Of a stretch of DNA of 45,966 nucleotides, positions 15,793 through 25,025 are shown piece by piece. Source of the stretch: Sinorhizobium medicae. GTDB lineage: Bacteria; Pseudomonadota; Alphaproteobacteria; Rhizobiales; Rhizobiaceae. The stretch is taken from contig NZ_VITA01000029.1 in NCBI RefSeq assembly GCF_007827695.1, forward strand, positions 1-45,966. Reading direction: 5' to 3'. The notes beneath the pieces were generated by a model that was not told where the DNA came from, searched no databases, and saw nothing but the letters and a program-made list of their open reading frames with translations. A program made the translations under genes and the position numbers. Position 1 is the first letter of the stretch. Each line of letters begins with the position of its first letter.

Positions 15793-17193
15793 ATGGAACA
15801 CCAGCTGGCCAGACCGATCGCATCGCGCAAGCCCTTCGATCCGACCTATGATCCGATCCGCGCGCCCAATCCGGGCGAGGGCAAGGACTATGCGCCGACC
15901 TATTGGATTGGCACGGCCGGCAAACCGCCTTCCGACGACGGCCCCGTCACATGCGATATGGACGTCGACGTCGCTATCGTCGGCTCCGGATATACGGGGC
16001 TCTCCTGCGCGATCCATCTCGCCCGCGAGCACGGCATAAAGGCGACGGTTCTCGAGGCGAACGGCGTTGCCTGGGGCTGCAGCACCCGCAATGGTGGCCA
16101 GGCGCAGATCTCCGCAGGGCGCCTCAAGCGCTCGCAATGGATCGAGCGATGGGGCGTCGATATCGCCAAAAAACTGCACGTCGAGATCAGCGAAGCCTTC
16201 GATCTCTTCCGAGACCTGATCCGTTCACCCGAAATCGAATGCGATGCTCAGGACGGCGGCCACCTCTATATCGCACATCGCGACAAGGTGATGCCGGCGC
16301 TCGAAAGCGAGTCGCGGCTCCTCAACGAGGTCTTCGGCTACCGTTCGCGCATCGTCGGGCGAGAGGAGGTCCACCGGGACTTCGTCCGCGACGAGGAGGC
16401 CAAGGGGGCTATGTACGAGCCGGACGGGATGGGGATCCACGCAGCCAAGCTCGCCTTCGGATACCTCAATCTGGCGCGCAAGCTCGGTGCGCGGGTCCAT
16501 ACGGCGAGCCCCGTTCTCAGCTGCGACTGGAAAAACGGCGCCTATCACCTGTCTACGCCGGGCGGCACCGTTCGTGCACGCGCCGTCTGCATTGCGACGG
16601 CGGGCTATACCTCGCCGGATCTCCATAGTTTGACGCGGCACCGGCTCATGCCGATCCTCTCCAACTCGATCGTCACCCGTCCGCTGAACGAGGAAGAGCG
16701 CTCCGAACTGAACTTCAAGACGCGGATACCGCTCACAGATACACGCACGCTGCGGCACTATTACAGGATAATGCCGGACGGCCGCGTGCAGATCGGCAGC
16801 CGCAGCGCCATAACCGGCCGCGATGCGGTGAATCCCAAACATCTCGGTCGGCTTCTCGAAGGGCTCTACCGAAAGTTCCCGGTCCTGAAGGGAATCACGA
16901 TCGACTACTCCTGGTGGGGCTGGGTCGATGTCAGCCACGACATGATGCCGCGCATCTTCCGGCCCGATCCGAAGCAGCCGCTGTTCTACGCGATGGGCTA
17001 TGGCGGCAACGGCGTCATGTATTCCGCCCAGGCAGGACGTCGAATGGCACAGATGGTTGCGGGCCAGGGCGGCGCCCTCGATCTGCCGATCTTCACGTCG
17101 CCGCTGCCGAGCCATGGACTGCTCACGCCGTTCAGACGCCTCGGCCAGTGGGGCATGTATCGCTGGTACTATCTCAAAGACGAGATCCTGTAA
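15793..17193 (+). CDS. tauY: taurine dehydrogenase large subunit, FAD-dependent
   Basis: A 466-residue DadA-like flavoprotein. The dinucleotide fold GSGYTG is at residues 64-69, followed by the acidic end of strand 2 (VLEANGVAWG) and CSTRNGGQAQIS. C-terminal FAD contacts include GYGGNGVMYSAQAGRRMAQM. It would oxidise taurine to sulfoacetaldehyde and ammonia, passing electrons to the respiratory chain, and feed Xsc. A convergent iclR gene ends 11 bp downstream. The alternative is another amino-acid oxidoreductase, but the operon context is strong. Confidence 0.85.
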   Translation: MEHQLARPIASRKPFDPTYDPIRAPNPGEGKDYAPTYWIGTAGKPPSDDGPVTCDMDVDVAIVGSGYTGLSCAIHLAREHGIKATVLEANGVAWGCSTRNGGQAQISAGRLKRSQWIERWGVDIAKKLHVEISEAFDLFRDLIRSPEIECDAQDGGHLYIAHRDKVMPALESESRLLNEVFGYRSRIVGREEVHRDFVRDEEAKGAMYEPDGMGIHAAKLAFGYLNLARKLGARVHTASPVLSCDWKNGAYHLSTPGGTVRARAVCIATAGYTSPDLHSLTRHRLMPILSNSIVTRPLNEEERSELNFKTRIPLTDTRTLRHYYRIMPDGRVQIGSRSAITGRDAVNPKHLGRLLEGLYRKFPVLKGITIDYSWWGWVDVSHDMMPRIFRPDPKQPLFYAMGYGGNGVMYSAQAGRRMAQMVAGQGGALDLPIFTSPLPSHGLLTPFRRLGQWGMYRWYYLKDEIL

Positions 17194-17204
17194 CCGTGCG
17201 CGGG

Positions 17205-17969
17205 TCAGAACGTTTGCGCGAGCTTGCGTGCCGCCGACTGAAGCACGGGCACGTAGCGCTTGGAGTCGTCGAGCGTCATGCGGGCTTTCGGGGCGTGGCA
17301 GGCAAGCGACGCAACCACCCTTCCGTTTCTGTCGAATACGGGAACCGCGATGGCTATCAGGCCGATCATGAACTCTTCCCGGTCGGTGCTGTAGCCATCG
17401 CGCAAAATCTCTGCGAACTCGCTCTCCAGCGCGTCGGCAGACATGATCGTTGCAGGCGTGAATCTTTCAAAGGTCAGCGAGGCCAGCAGCTTCTGCCTTT
17501 GCTGCACATCCATATGCGCAAGCAACAATTTGCCGCTGGCGGTGCAGTGAAGCGGCACGCGCGAACCGGGCTCGAGATGTACTCGGAGCGGCCAGTCGGA
17601 TTCAACGCGCGCCAGATATATCGCGTCGCAGCCGGAGCGCGTCACGAAATTGCATGTCTCACGCGTCACATCGACGACCTGCTTCAATATGGCGTGCCGC
17701 TGGGTCCCCACGCCCGAACCGACGATGGTCAGGCCCATCTTGAACAGGCGCGGGCCGACCGAATAGTGGCGTCTGTCAGGTTCGCGAAAGAGGAATCCTT
17801 CCTCGACCAGGCGCTGGCACAGCCTGTGCAGCGTGGCCCTGGGCATGTCGATCCTCTCCGCAAGATCGTTCAGCGTGACCGGCTTTTCGGAAAGTCCGAC
17901 GACTTCGATCAGGCTGAGGCTGCGCGTAACGGCCGAATTCGGCGTCTCGATTTTATCGTCCATCCTCAT
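17205..17969 (-). CDS. IclR-family regulator, probable isethionate regulator IseR
   Basis: A 254-residue IclR protein with an N-terminal winged helix (LNDLAERIDMPRATLHRLCQRL, cited by the core MPRATLHRLC) and a C-terminal effector domain with VHLEPGSRVPLHCTASGKLL and SLACHAPKARM. It is divergent from the GMC dehydrogenase gene across 153 bp that hold two copies of TCTCACTCA(A/G)T. In Cupriavidus necator an iseUJKR cluster encodes isethionate uptake, dehydrogenase and regulator. The combination of regulator, GMC enzyme and MFS carrier beside xsc suggests the same job here, but the inducer is inferred. Confidence 0.8.
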   Translation of the reverse strand: MRMDDKIETPNSAVTRSLSLIEVVGLSEKPVTLNDLAERIDMPRATLHRLCQRLVEEGFLFREPDRRHYSVGPRLFKMGLTIVGSGVGTQRHAILKQVVDVTRETCNFVTRSGCDAIYLARVESDWPLRVHLEPGSRVPLHCTASGKLLLAHMDVQQRQKLLASLTFERFTPATIMSADALESEFAEILRDGYSTDREEFMIGLIAIAVPVFDRNGRVVASLACHAPKARMTLDDSKRYVPVLQSAARKLAQTF

Positions 17970-17976
17970 TCCTTTG

Positions 17977-18053
17977 TCTCACTCAATGAGATTCAATTTG
18001 GGTACAATCGCTATCATATAGCTAATCTTACCTCAATATCTCACTCAGTAGGA
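17977..18053 (+). promoter_or_regulatory. two putative IclR-type operators
   Basis: TCTCACTCAATGAGA (17977-17991) is an imperfect palindrome (TCTCA/TGAGA arms). TCTCACTCAGTAGGA (18039-18053) repeats it with 12 of 15 identical bases. Start-to-start distance is 62 bp, close to six helical turns, so both sites would face the same side of the DNA. The first lies just upstream of the iclR start (17969) and the second about 70 bp before the GMC gene, which suits joint control of both divergent genes. Confidence 0.5.
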
Positions 18054-18122
18054 TATTTCATCTCAGAAAAATTGACACATCGCGCTCCTTATCTCTTTTG
18101 TGGGATGAGGGAGGAGCCGAAC

Positions 18123-19724
18123 GTGAACGAAGCGCAGTTTGATTACATCGTGGTCGGTGCCGGCTCTTCGGGCTGCACCGTTGCCGCACGTCTCTCGGAA
18201 GACGGCAGGTTCCGTGTTGCTCTCGTCGAAGCGGGGCCGAAAGACACCAGCCCCTGGATTCACTTGCCGCTCGGTTACGGCAAGACGATGTGGGATGAGC
18301 GCATCAACTGGAAGCTTTACACCGAGCCCGATCCCAACATGAACGGCCGACGCATCTATTGGCCGCGCGGCAAGGTTCTGGGGGGCTGCTCGGCGATCAA
18401 CGGTCTGATTGCCATCCGGGGACAGGCCGAGGACTATGACGACTGGGCGCGCTACGGCGGGGATCAGTGGAACTATCGCAACGTCCTGCCCCATTTCCGT
18501 AAGTCCGAATCCTTCGCGGGCGCCGCAAACCCCGAGTTCCATGGCAAGCACGGGCCGATCTGCGTCGCTCCGATCCGCCACCGTCATCCGCTGATCGACG
18601 CATTCATCGGCTCGGCCAATCAGCTTGGCATCCCCTGCAACGATGATTTCAACGGTCCGTCGCAGGAAGGCGTGGGCTACTACAGCCTGACGACCAGAAA
18701 CGGAATGCGCAGCAGCGCGGCGGTGGGTTATCTCCGCCCGGCAAAACGGCGGAGCAACCTTACGATCGTCACGGAAGCGCTGGTCACGAAAGTCCGCTTT
18801 GAGGGGCGCCGGGCGCAGGGCATCGACTACACTACAAATGGTCGCAAGATGAGCATGAATGTGCGGCGTGGCGTCATCCTTAGCGCGGGCGCCGTGCATA
18901 CACCGCACCTGATGATGCTGTCCGGCATCGGACCGGCCGGGCATCTCAAGGCTCACGGCATCGACGTCGTGGCGGACATGCCTGGCGTTGGTGCTAATCT
19001 GCGAGATCACCTGCAGCTCCGGCTTATCTATCGCTGCAACAGACCCATCACCACGAATGACGAACTGAACAGTCTGACCGGCAAGGTGAAAATCGGACTG
19101 CAATGGTTGCTGACGCGAACTGGACCCCTTGCCGTCGGCATCAACCAGGGTGGGCTCTTCGCCAGGGTGATGCCCGATGCGACGCGACCCGACGTTCAAT
19201 TTCATGTCGCCACACTTTCCGCGGACATGGCCGGAGGAAAAGTCCATCCCTTCTCCGGCTTTACCATGTCGGTCTGTCAGCTCCGGCCCGAGAGCCACGG
19301 CACCATTCGGCTGGCCTGCGCGGACCCCACGACACCACCGCTGATACACGCCAATTATCTCGACTCCGAACTCGACCGTCAGGTTGCGATCGGCGGCATC
19401 AGACTGGCCCGCCGCATCGCGCGCACAGGTCCGCTGAGCCAGCTCGTAACCCGCGAAGAACTGCCGGGCGAGTCCGTCGACAGCAAGGAAGGAATTCTCG
19501 ATTTCGCGCGCCAGAACGGCGCAACGATCTTCCATCCAACGAGCACATGCCGAATGGGCCAGGACGACGATGCGGATGCAGTGGTCCGCCCCGACCTGAA
19601 AGTGAGAGGCTTCGACGGCCTTTGGATCGCGGATTGTTCGGTGATGCCCACCATCGTGTCGGGAAACACCAACCTGCCGGCAATCATGATCGGAGAGAAA
19701 CTGTCGAGCTCAATTCTGAACTGA
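18123..19724 (+). CDS. iseJ: GMC-family FAD dehydrogenase, probable isethionate dehydrogenase IseJ
   Basis: From the GTG at 18123 (GGGAGGAG about 6 nt upstream) the protein has 533 residues, as is usual for GMC oxidoreductases. The FAD fold is VGAGSSG (residues 11-17) and the GMC signature WPRGKVLGGCSAINGL is near residue 85. The catalytic pair is His471 (HPTSTCRMG) and Asn515 (SGNTN), with the 44-residue spacing seen in choline oxidase. The family oxidises alcohols. With an MFS carrier and xsc directly downstream, the best candidate reaction is isethionate to sulfoacetaldehyde. Choline or another alcohol remains possible. An ATG at 18105 is an alternative start. Confidence 0.75.
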   Translation: MNEAQFDYIVVGAGSSGCTVAARLSEDGRFRVALVEAGPKDTSPWIHLPLGYGKTMWDERINWKLYTEPDPNMNGRRIYWPRGKVLGGCSAINGLIAIRGQAEDYDDWARYGGDQWNYRNVLPHFRKSESFAGAANPEFHGKHGPICVAPIRHRHPLIDAFIGSANQLGIPCNDDFNGPSQEGVGYYSLTTRNGMRSSAAVGYLRPAKRRSNLTIVTEALVTKVRFEGRRAQGIDYTTNGRKMSMNVRRGVILSAGAVHTPHLMMLSGIGPAGHLKAHGIDVVADMPGVGANLRDHLQLRLIYRCNRPITTNDELNSLTGKVKIGLQWLLTRTGPLAVGINQGGLFARVMPDATRPDVQFHVATLSADMAGGKVHPFSGFTMSVCQLRPESHGTIRLACADPTTPPLIHANYLDSELDRQVAIGGIRLARRIARTGPLSQLVTREELPGESVDSKEGILDFARQNGATIFHPTSTCRMGQDDDADAVVRPDLKVRGFDGLWIADCSVMPTIVSGNTNLPAIMIGEKLSSSILN

Positions 19725-19746
19725 AATCCGACATTGGGAGGAGACC

Positions 19747-21084
19747 ATGTTGAATACCGCTGGGAGCACCAGAGAAAGTGAAGTGAGGCGTGTCGTTTTC
19801 GCGTCTCTGATAGGCGCAACGATCGAATGGTATGACTTCTTCTTGTACGGCGTGATTGCCGGCATCGTTTTCAATCAGCTGTATTTCCCGTCGCACGACC
19901 CGCTCGTTTCGATGGTGCTGGCCTATGCGACCTTTGCCGTAGGTTTCGTCGCCCGTCCGCTCGGCGGCATCGTATTCGGACATTTCGGCGACAAACTCGG
20001 CCGCAAGCAGATGCTCGTACTCACCATTCTGATCATGGGGGTGGCGACCGTGCTGATCGGCGTTCTGCCCACCTACGAGCAGATTGGTGTGGCAGCCCCC
20101 ATACTGCTGCTCATCCTGCGTATCGCACAAGGCATCGGCATTGGCGGCGAATGGGGCGGCGCAGTCCTCATGGCCTATGAATTCGCACCTGAAGACAAGC
20201 GCGGCTACTATGCGTCGATCCCGCAGATCGGCCTTGCGATCGGATTGTGCCTGTCGTCCGGCGTGGTGGCACTCCTCAGTCTTCTCCCCGAAGAAGCCTT
20301 CATGTCCTGGGGCTGGCGCACTGCTTTCATCGGCTCGGTCGTCCTTATCGTCGTCGGCCTTTACATCCGGCTGAAGGTTGCCGAAACACCGGATTTCGCC
20401 AGCGTCAAGGAAGAGCGGCAGGAGCTCAAGATCCCGTTCGTGGAGCTCATCCGCACCTATCCTCGCAATATACTGCTCGGCATGGGTGCCCGCTATATCG
20501 ATGGAGTTTTCTTCAACGTATTCGCCGTCTTTTCGATCGTCTATCTTTCCAAGCATGTGCAGGTGGACCGCACGACGGCATTGTGGCTCGTATGCCTCTC
20601 TGCACTCGTCATGGTCGTGACAATTCCGCTCTTCGGCAAGTTGTCCGATCGATGGGGGCGGCCGAAAACCTATGCCATAGGCAGTCTGCTGCTGGCGCTG
20701 GTCACCTTCCCGGCCTTCATGCTCATGGGAAGCGGGAGCCTGCCGTTGATCGCACTCGCTCTGATCGTGCCGTTCGGCATCATCTACGCAATGTGCTACG
20801 GCCCCGAAGCAGCACTGTTCTCCGACCTTTTCGACGTTAAGGTCCGCTATACCGGCATTTCCTTCGTCTATCAGTTCTCCGGCATCTTCGCCAGCGGCAT
20901 CACTCCAATCATCGCGACCTTCCTTATCAGCTATGGCGACGGCTCGCCCTGGCTGCTGGCCGCCTACGTGGTGTTTGCGGCTCTTGTTTCGATGGTTTCG
21001 GCGATGCTCATACGCCCGGTTTCGCAAACGCGTACCACCCTGCCGCATAAGCCGTTGCGCCCATCAACCGTTCACACAAGCTAA
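19747..21084 (+). CDS. iseU: MFS transporter (MHS family), probable isethionate importer IseU
   Basis: A 445-residue, 12-helix major facilitator. IEWYDFFLYG near residue 27 is the hallmark of the metabolite:H+ symporter family (ShiA, ProP). GDKLGRKQML is the loop 2-3 motif and KLSDRWGRPKT its second-half counterpart. GIGGEWGGAVLMAYEFAP is the conserved helix 4-5 region. GGAGGAG lies before the ATG. It is placed 22 bp after the dehydrogenase and 10 bp before xsc, so it probably imports the substrate of the dehydrogenase. Substrate assignment is inference. Confidence 0.8.
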   Translation: MLNTAGSTRESEVRRVVFASLIGATIEWYDFFLYGVIAGIVFNQLYFPSHDPLVSMVLAYATFAVGFVARPLGGIVFGHFGDKLGRKQMLVLTILIMGVATVLIGVLPTYEQIGVAAPILLLILRIAQGIGIGGEWGGAVLMAYEFAPEDKRGYYASIPQIGLAIGLCLSSGVVALLSLLPEEAFMSWGWRTAFIGSVVLIVVGLYIRLKVAETPDFASVKEERQELKIPFVELIRTYPRNILLGMGARYIDGVFFNVFAVFSIVYLSKHVQVDRTTALWLVCLSALVMVVTIPLFGKLSDRWGRPKTYAIGSLLLALVTFPAFMLMGSGSLPLIALALIVPFGIIYAMCYGPEAALFSDLFDVKVRYTGISFVYQFSGIFASGITPIIATFLISYGDGSPWLLAAYVVFAALVSMVSAMLIRPVSQTRTTLPHKPLRPSTVHTS

Positions 21085-21094
21085 GGAAACAGCC

Positions 21095-22870
21095 ATGAAA
21101 ATGACCACCGAAGAAGCCTTCGTCAAAGTCCTCCAGATGCACGGCATCGAGCATGCTTTCGGCATCATCGGCTCGGCGATGATGCCCGTATCGGATCTCT
21201 TTCCGAAGGCGGGCATCAAATTCTGGGACTGCGCCCATGAGACCAATGCCGGCATGATGGCGGATGGCTTCAGCCGGGCCACCGGGACCATGTCGATGGC
21301 GATCGGCCAGAACGGTCCCGGCGTCACCGGCTTCATCACCGCCATGAAGACGGCCTACTGGAATCACACGCCGCTGCTGATGGTTACGCCGCAGGCGGCC
21401 AACAAGACGATCGGGCAGGGCGGCTTCCAGGAAGTCGACCAGATGGCCATGTTCGAGGAGATGGTCTGCTATCAGGAAGAGGTGCGGGACCCGAGCCGCA
21501 TTCCTGAAGTCCTGAACCGAGTCATCGAGAAGGCCTGGCGGGGTTGTGCGCCGGCGCAGATCAACATCCCCAGGGATTTCTGGACGCATGTGATCGACGT
21601 GGATCTGCCGCGTATCGTCCGCTTCGAGCGGCCGGCCGGCGGACCGGCGGCGATCGCGCAGGCGGCCCGGCTGCTTTCGGAGGCGAAATTCCCGGTCATT
21701 CTCAATGGCGCCGGTGTCGTCATCGGCAATGCAATTCAGGAATCGATGGCGCTCGCCGAACGGCTGAATGCACCGGTGTGCTGCGGATATCAGCATAACG
21801 ACGCCTTTCCGGGCAGCCATCGCCTGTCGGTCGGGCCGCTTGGCTATAACGGCTCGAAGGCGGCGATGGAACTGATCAGCAAGGCCGATGTCGTGCTGGC
21901 ATTGGGCACGCGGCTCAACCCTTTCTCGACGCTGCCGGGCTATGGCATCGACTACTGGCCGAAGAATGCGTCCATCATACAGGTCGACATCAATCCCGAC
22001 CGGATCGGCTTGACGAAGAAGGTGACGGTCGGGATTTGCGGCGACGCGAAACAGGTGGCGCAGCAGATCCTTCAGCAGCTTGCCCCCGTCGCCGGCGAAG
22101 CAAGCCGCGAGGAACGCAAGGCGCTGGTCCACCAGACGCGCTCGGCGTGGCTGCAGCAGCTCTCTTCGATGGACCACGAGGATGACGATCCGGGTACGGA
22201 GTGGAACGTTGGGGCGCGCCAACGGGAGCCCGATCGCATGTCGCCGCGCCAGGTCTGGCGCGCGATCCAGGCCGTGCTTCCGAAAGAGGCGATCATCTCC
22301 ACCGACATCGGCAACAACTGCGCCATCGGCAACGCCTATCCGAGTTTCGAGCAGGGCAGAAAGTATCTGGCTCCCGGCATGTTCGGCCCCTGCGGCTATG
22401 GCTTCCCGTCGATCGTGGGCGCCAAGATCGGCTGCCCGGATGTGCCGGTCGTCGGCTTTGCCGGCGACGGCGCCTTCGGCATCTCGATGAACGAGATGAC
22501 GTCGATCGGCCGCGAGGGATGGCCGGCCATCACCATGGTAATCTTCCGGAACTACCAGTGGGGTGCCGAGAAACGCAATACGACGCTCTGGTACGACAAC
22601 AACTTCGTAGGCACCGAGCTCAATCCGAACCTGAGCTACGCCAAGGTTGCGGACGGCTGCGGGCTCAAAGGGATCACCGTCGACACGCCGGCCGCACTCA
22701 AGGAGGCGCTTTCGAAGGCGATCGAGGACCAGGCCAGGGGTATCACCACCTTCGTCGAGGTCATTCTCAATCAGGAACTCGGCGAGCCCTTCCGGCGCGA
22801 CGCGATGAAGAAACCGGTGGCGGTGGCGGGCATCGATCGGGCCGATATGCAGCCCCAGAGCCGCAGGTAG
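21095..22870 (+). CDS. xsc: sulfoacetaldehyde acetyltransferase
   Basis: A 591-residue thiamine-diphosphate enzyme that converts sulfoacetaldehyde and phosphate to acetyl phosphate and sulfite, the central step of C2-sulfonate breakdown. The N-terminus has KVLQMHGIEHAFGIIGSAMM and DCAHETNAGMMADGFSRATG (with the activating Glu). The ThDP/Mg motif GDGAFGISMNEM and its NYQWG end lie at about residues 455-495. The start MKMTTEEAFVKV has AAGGAA 7 nt upstream. The length and terminal PFRRDAMKKPV fit Xsc. It would serve both the taurine and the proposed isethionate branch. Confidence 0.95.
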   Translation: MKMTTEEAFVKVLQMHGIEHAFGIIGSAMMPVSDLFPKAGIKFWDCAHETNAGMMADGFSRATGTMSMAIGQNGPGVTGFITAMKTAYWNHTPLLMVTPQAANKTIGQGGFQEVDQMAMFEEMVCYQEEVRDPSRIPEVLNRVIEKAWRGCAPAQINIPRDFWTHVIDVDLPRIVRFERPAGGPAAIAQAARLLSEAKFPVILNGAGVVIGNAIQESMALAERLNAPVCCGYQHNDAFPGSHRLSVGPLGYNGSKAAMELISKADVVLALGTRLNPFSTLPGYGIDYWPKNASIIQVDINPDRIGLTKKVTVGICGDAKQVAQQILQQLAPVAGEASREERKALVHQTRSAWLQQLSSMDHEDDDPGTEWNVGARQREPDRMSPRQVWRAIQAVLPKEAIISTDIGNNCAIGNAYPSFEQGRKYLAPGMFGPCGYGFPSIVGAKIGCPDVPVVGFAGDGAFGISMNEMTSIGREGWPAITMVIFRNYQWGAEKRNTTLWYDNNFVGTELNPNLSYAKVADGCGLKGITVDTPAALKEALSKAIEDQARGITTFVEVILNQELGEPFRRDAMKKPVAVAGIDRADMQPQSRR

Positions 22871-22886
22871 TCCTGCATGCGCGATA

Positions 22887-22908
22887 CCCGGCGGCCTCTG
22901 CCGCCGGG
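22887..22908 (+). promoter_or_regulatory. perfect GC hairpin after xsc
   Basis: CCCGGCGGC (22887-22895), loop CTCT, GCCGCCGGG (22900-22908): a 9-bp perfect stem 16 bp after the xsc stop. No T-run follows (CACACTC), so full termination is unlikely. It may protect xsc mRNA or lower expression of the exporter and pta. Confidence 0.55.
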
Positions 22909-22929
22909 CACACTCAACGGGAAGAATAG

Positions 22930-23967
22930 ATGGACGCGATCTCCAGAACCGAGCGACCGAAGCAATCCCCCAAAGCCGTCCTGTCGACCTATGGCCCCGG
23001 CCTCCTGGTGACGGCGGCCGTCGCCATGGCTGCTCAGTTCCTCTCCGAGCACTATGGGGCGCCGGCCATGCTGATGGCGCTGCTGCTCGGGATCGCGTTC
23101 CACTTCCTGGCGGAAGAGGGACGATGCGTCGCCGGCATCGAACTCTCGGCAAAACTGGTGCTCAGGATCGGCGTCGCGCTGCTCGGTATGCGCATCAGCG
23201 TCGATCTGCTGATCGGCCTCGGCGCGGGCACCATCCTCCTCCTTGTATCGGCGATTGCTGCGACCATCCTGTTCGGCCTCGTGGCCGCCCGGCTGCTTGG
23301 CCGGGGCTGGCGCCTTGCTCTCCTCACAAGCGGCGCGGTTGCCATCTGCGGAGCCTCGGCGGCCATGGCCATCGCGTCGGTGCTGCCTCGCAACGAGTTT
23401 TCCGAACGCAACCTGATCTTTACCGTCCTGTCGGTGACCGTGCTCAGTACGCTCGCCATGATCGGATACCCGATCGTCGCCGAATATCTCGGGCTTGATG
23501 GCCAGGCGACCGGGATATTCCTTGGCGGCACGATCCATGATGTCGCCCAGGTCGTGGGCGCCGGCTTTTCGGTGTCACCGGAGGCGGGCGAGACGGCGAC
23601 GCTCGTCAAGCTCATCCGCGTGACGATGCTTGCACCAGTCGTCCTCATCTTCTCGGTCGCGCTGCGCGGCGTTCCGCAGGAGGGCACCTCGATAGGAAGG
23701 CGCGCCCCGCTCGTCCCCGGCTTCGTGCTGGCGTTTCTCATACTCGCGGGTTTCAACTCCGCCGGTCTGGTGCCCGTCCTGGTGAGCGAAATCGGAATGG
23801 AAATCTCGCGGTGGGCGCTGCTGGCGGGGATCGTGGCCGTCGGCATGAAGACATCTCTGCGTCGCGTCCTTGAGGTTGGCGGGGATGCCGTCGCACTCGT
23901 CGTCGCCGAAACGCTGTTCATCGCCGTCTTCATTCTTGTCGGCATGAATTATCTGGGACACAGCTGA
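22930..23967 (+). CDS. tauZ: YeiH/UPF0324 family exporter, TauZ-like
   Basis: A 345-residue membrane protein with about ten hydrophobic segments. It carries LLLGIAFHFLAEEGRC, LVLRIGVALLGMRIS, GAVAICGASAAMAIASVLP and GGTIHDVAQVVGAGFSVS, the conserved half-motifs of the YeiH/COG2855 family. Such proteins lie beside xsc in several sulfonate degraders (named TauZ in Paracoccus) and are proposed to export sulfite or sulfate. Its stop overlaps the pta start by one base (TGATG), so it is coupled to pta. Transport function is inferred. Confidence 0.8.
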   Translation: MDAISRTERPKQSPKAVLSTYGPGLLVTAAVAMAAQFLSEHYGAPAMLMALLLGIAFHFLAEEGRCVAGIELSAKLVLRIGVALLGMRISVDLLIGLGAGTILLLVSAIAATILFGLVAARLLGRGWRLALLTSGAVAICGASAAMAIASVLPRNEFSERNLIFTVLSVTVLSTLAMIGYPIVAEYLGLDGQATGIFLGGTIHDVAQVVGAGFSVSPEAGETATLVKLIRVTMLAPVVLIFSVALRGVPQEGTSIGRRAPLVPGFVLAFLILAGFNSAGLVPVLVSEIGMEISRWALLAGIVAVGMKTSLRRVLEVGGDAVALVVAETLFIAVFILVGMNYLGHS

Positions 23968-25001
23968 TGAAACCTCTCGACCGGATTATCGAAACGGCAA
24001 GGAAAGCCCCGCGACACATTGTTCTCTCCGAAGGGGAGGACCCGCGGATCGTCGCCGGCGCCGTACGTGCGAGGCGGGAATGTCTGGCGGAGATCACGCT
24101 CGTCGGAAACCGCGAGGTGGTCATGCACAGGCTCGCAGCTCTGGATGCAAACCCGCGAGAATTCCGGGTGGAGGACCCGTCCTCCTCGTCGCTCACCGAC
24201 GGTTTCGCGGCTTCCTTTCTCGACCTCAGAAGGAGCAAAGGCGTCGACGAGGCCGCGGCTCGGGTGGCGGTGCTCACGCCACTGAACTTCGCCGCGATGA
24301 TGGTGAGGGAAGGGCTGGCCGACGGAACCGTCGGCGGTGCGGTCGCGACCACCGCCGATACCGTGCGCGCCGCCCTGCAGGTGATCGGTAGGGCGCCCGG
24401 CGTCGGGCTCGTCTCCAGCTTCTTTCTGATGATGCTCTGCGAACCGCATCACGCCCGCAAGGGTGCCTTCGTCTTCGCCGATTGCGGACTGGTGGTGGAT
24501 CCCGATGCAGGCGGCCTTGCCGACATCGCGCTTATGTCCGCGAAATCCTATGAGCAGCTTGCCGGCGAGCGGGCTAAAGTCGCCATGCTCTCTTTCTCGA
24601 CCGGCGGCAGCGCCGCTCATGAGCGCGTTTCGAAGGTCGTCGAGGCCACCCGCATGGCGCGATGCGCTGAGCCCGATCTCGTTATAGACGGGGAATTGCA
24701 GTTCGACAGCGCCTTCGTCGAAGCCGTCTCCCTGACCAAGGCGCCGCAATCCGCGTTGCGCGGGGAGGCCAATGTTTTCGTGTTCCCGAATCTCGACGCG
24801 GCAAATATCGGTTACAAGATCGCCCAGCGGATCGGCGGAGCGACGGCGATCGGGCCAATTCTGCAGGGACTGGCACGGCCGGCCAACGATCTTTCGCGGG
24901 GCTGCAGTGCCGACGACGTCTTCCACATGATTGCGGTTACAGTCGTCCAGGGGCGTGAGGACAACTCCACCGTTTCCGAAAGGCGTCAAAACGTCACATA
25001 A
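23967..25001 (+). CDS. pta: phosphate acetyltransferase
   Basis: A 344-residue EutD/PTA-domain protein: IVLSEGEDPRIVAGAVRARR at the N-terminus, then ADGTVGGAVATTADTVRAAL, MLSFSTGGSAAHERV and the end ANVFVFPNLDAANIGYKIAQ, all family cores. It converts the acetyl phosphate made by Xsc into acetyl-CoA. It is of the short type without DRTGG or P-loop domains, as is usual for taurine operons. The ATG overlaps the stop of the exporter gene. Confidence 0.93.
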   Translation: MKPLDRIIETARKAPRHIVLSEGEDPRIVAGAVRARRECLAEITLVGNREVVMHRLAALDANPREFRVEDPSSSSLTDGFAASFLDLRRSKGVDEAAARVAVLTPLNFAAMMVREGLADGTVGGAVATTADTVRAALQVIGRAPGVGLVSSFFLMMLCEPHHARKGAFVFADCGLVVDPDAGGLADIALMSAKSYEQLAGERAKVAMLSFSTGGSAAHERVSKVVEATRMARCAEPDLVIDGELQFDSAFVEAVSLTKAPQSALRGEANVFVFPNLDAANIGYKIAQRIGGATAIGPILQGLARPANDLSRGCSADDVFHMIAVTVVQGREDNSTVSERRQNVT

Positions 25002-25025
25002 TGCAAAAAGTGTATTATGCAGCCT

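Noticed and set aside
16914..18122. In-frame upstream extension of the GMC dehydrogenase frame, which would give a 936-residue protein.
   Set aside because: The extension is antisense to the iclR gene and has shadow-like composition. A strong SD precedes the GTG at 18123, and the remaining 533 residues match the family length.
21008..23152. A 714-codon minus-strand frame opposite xsc.
   Set aside because: It is Arg/Asp/His-rich without domains and is the complement of clearly coding xsc sequence; a GC-driven shadow. The same holds for the long antisense frames opposite iseJ, iseU, the flavoprotein gene and phnW.
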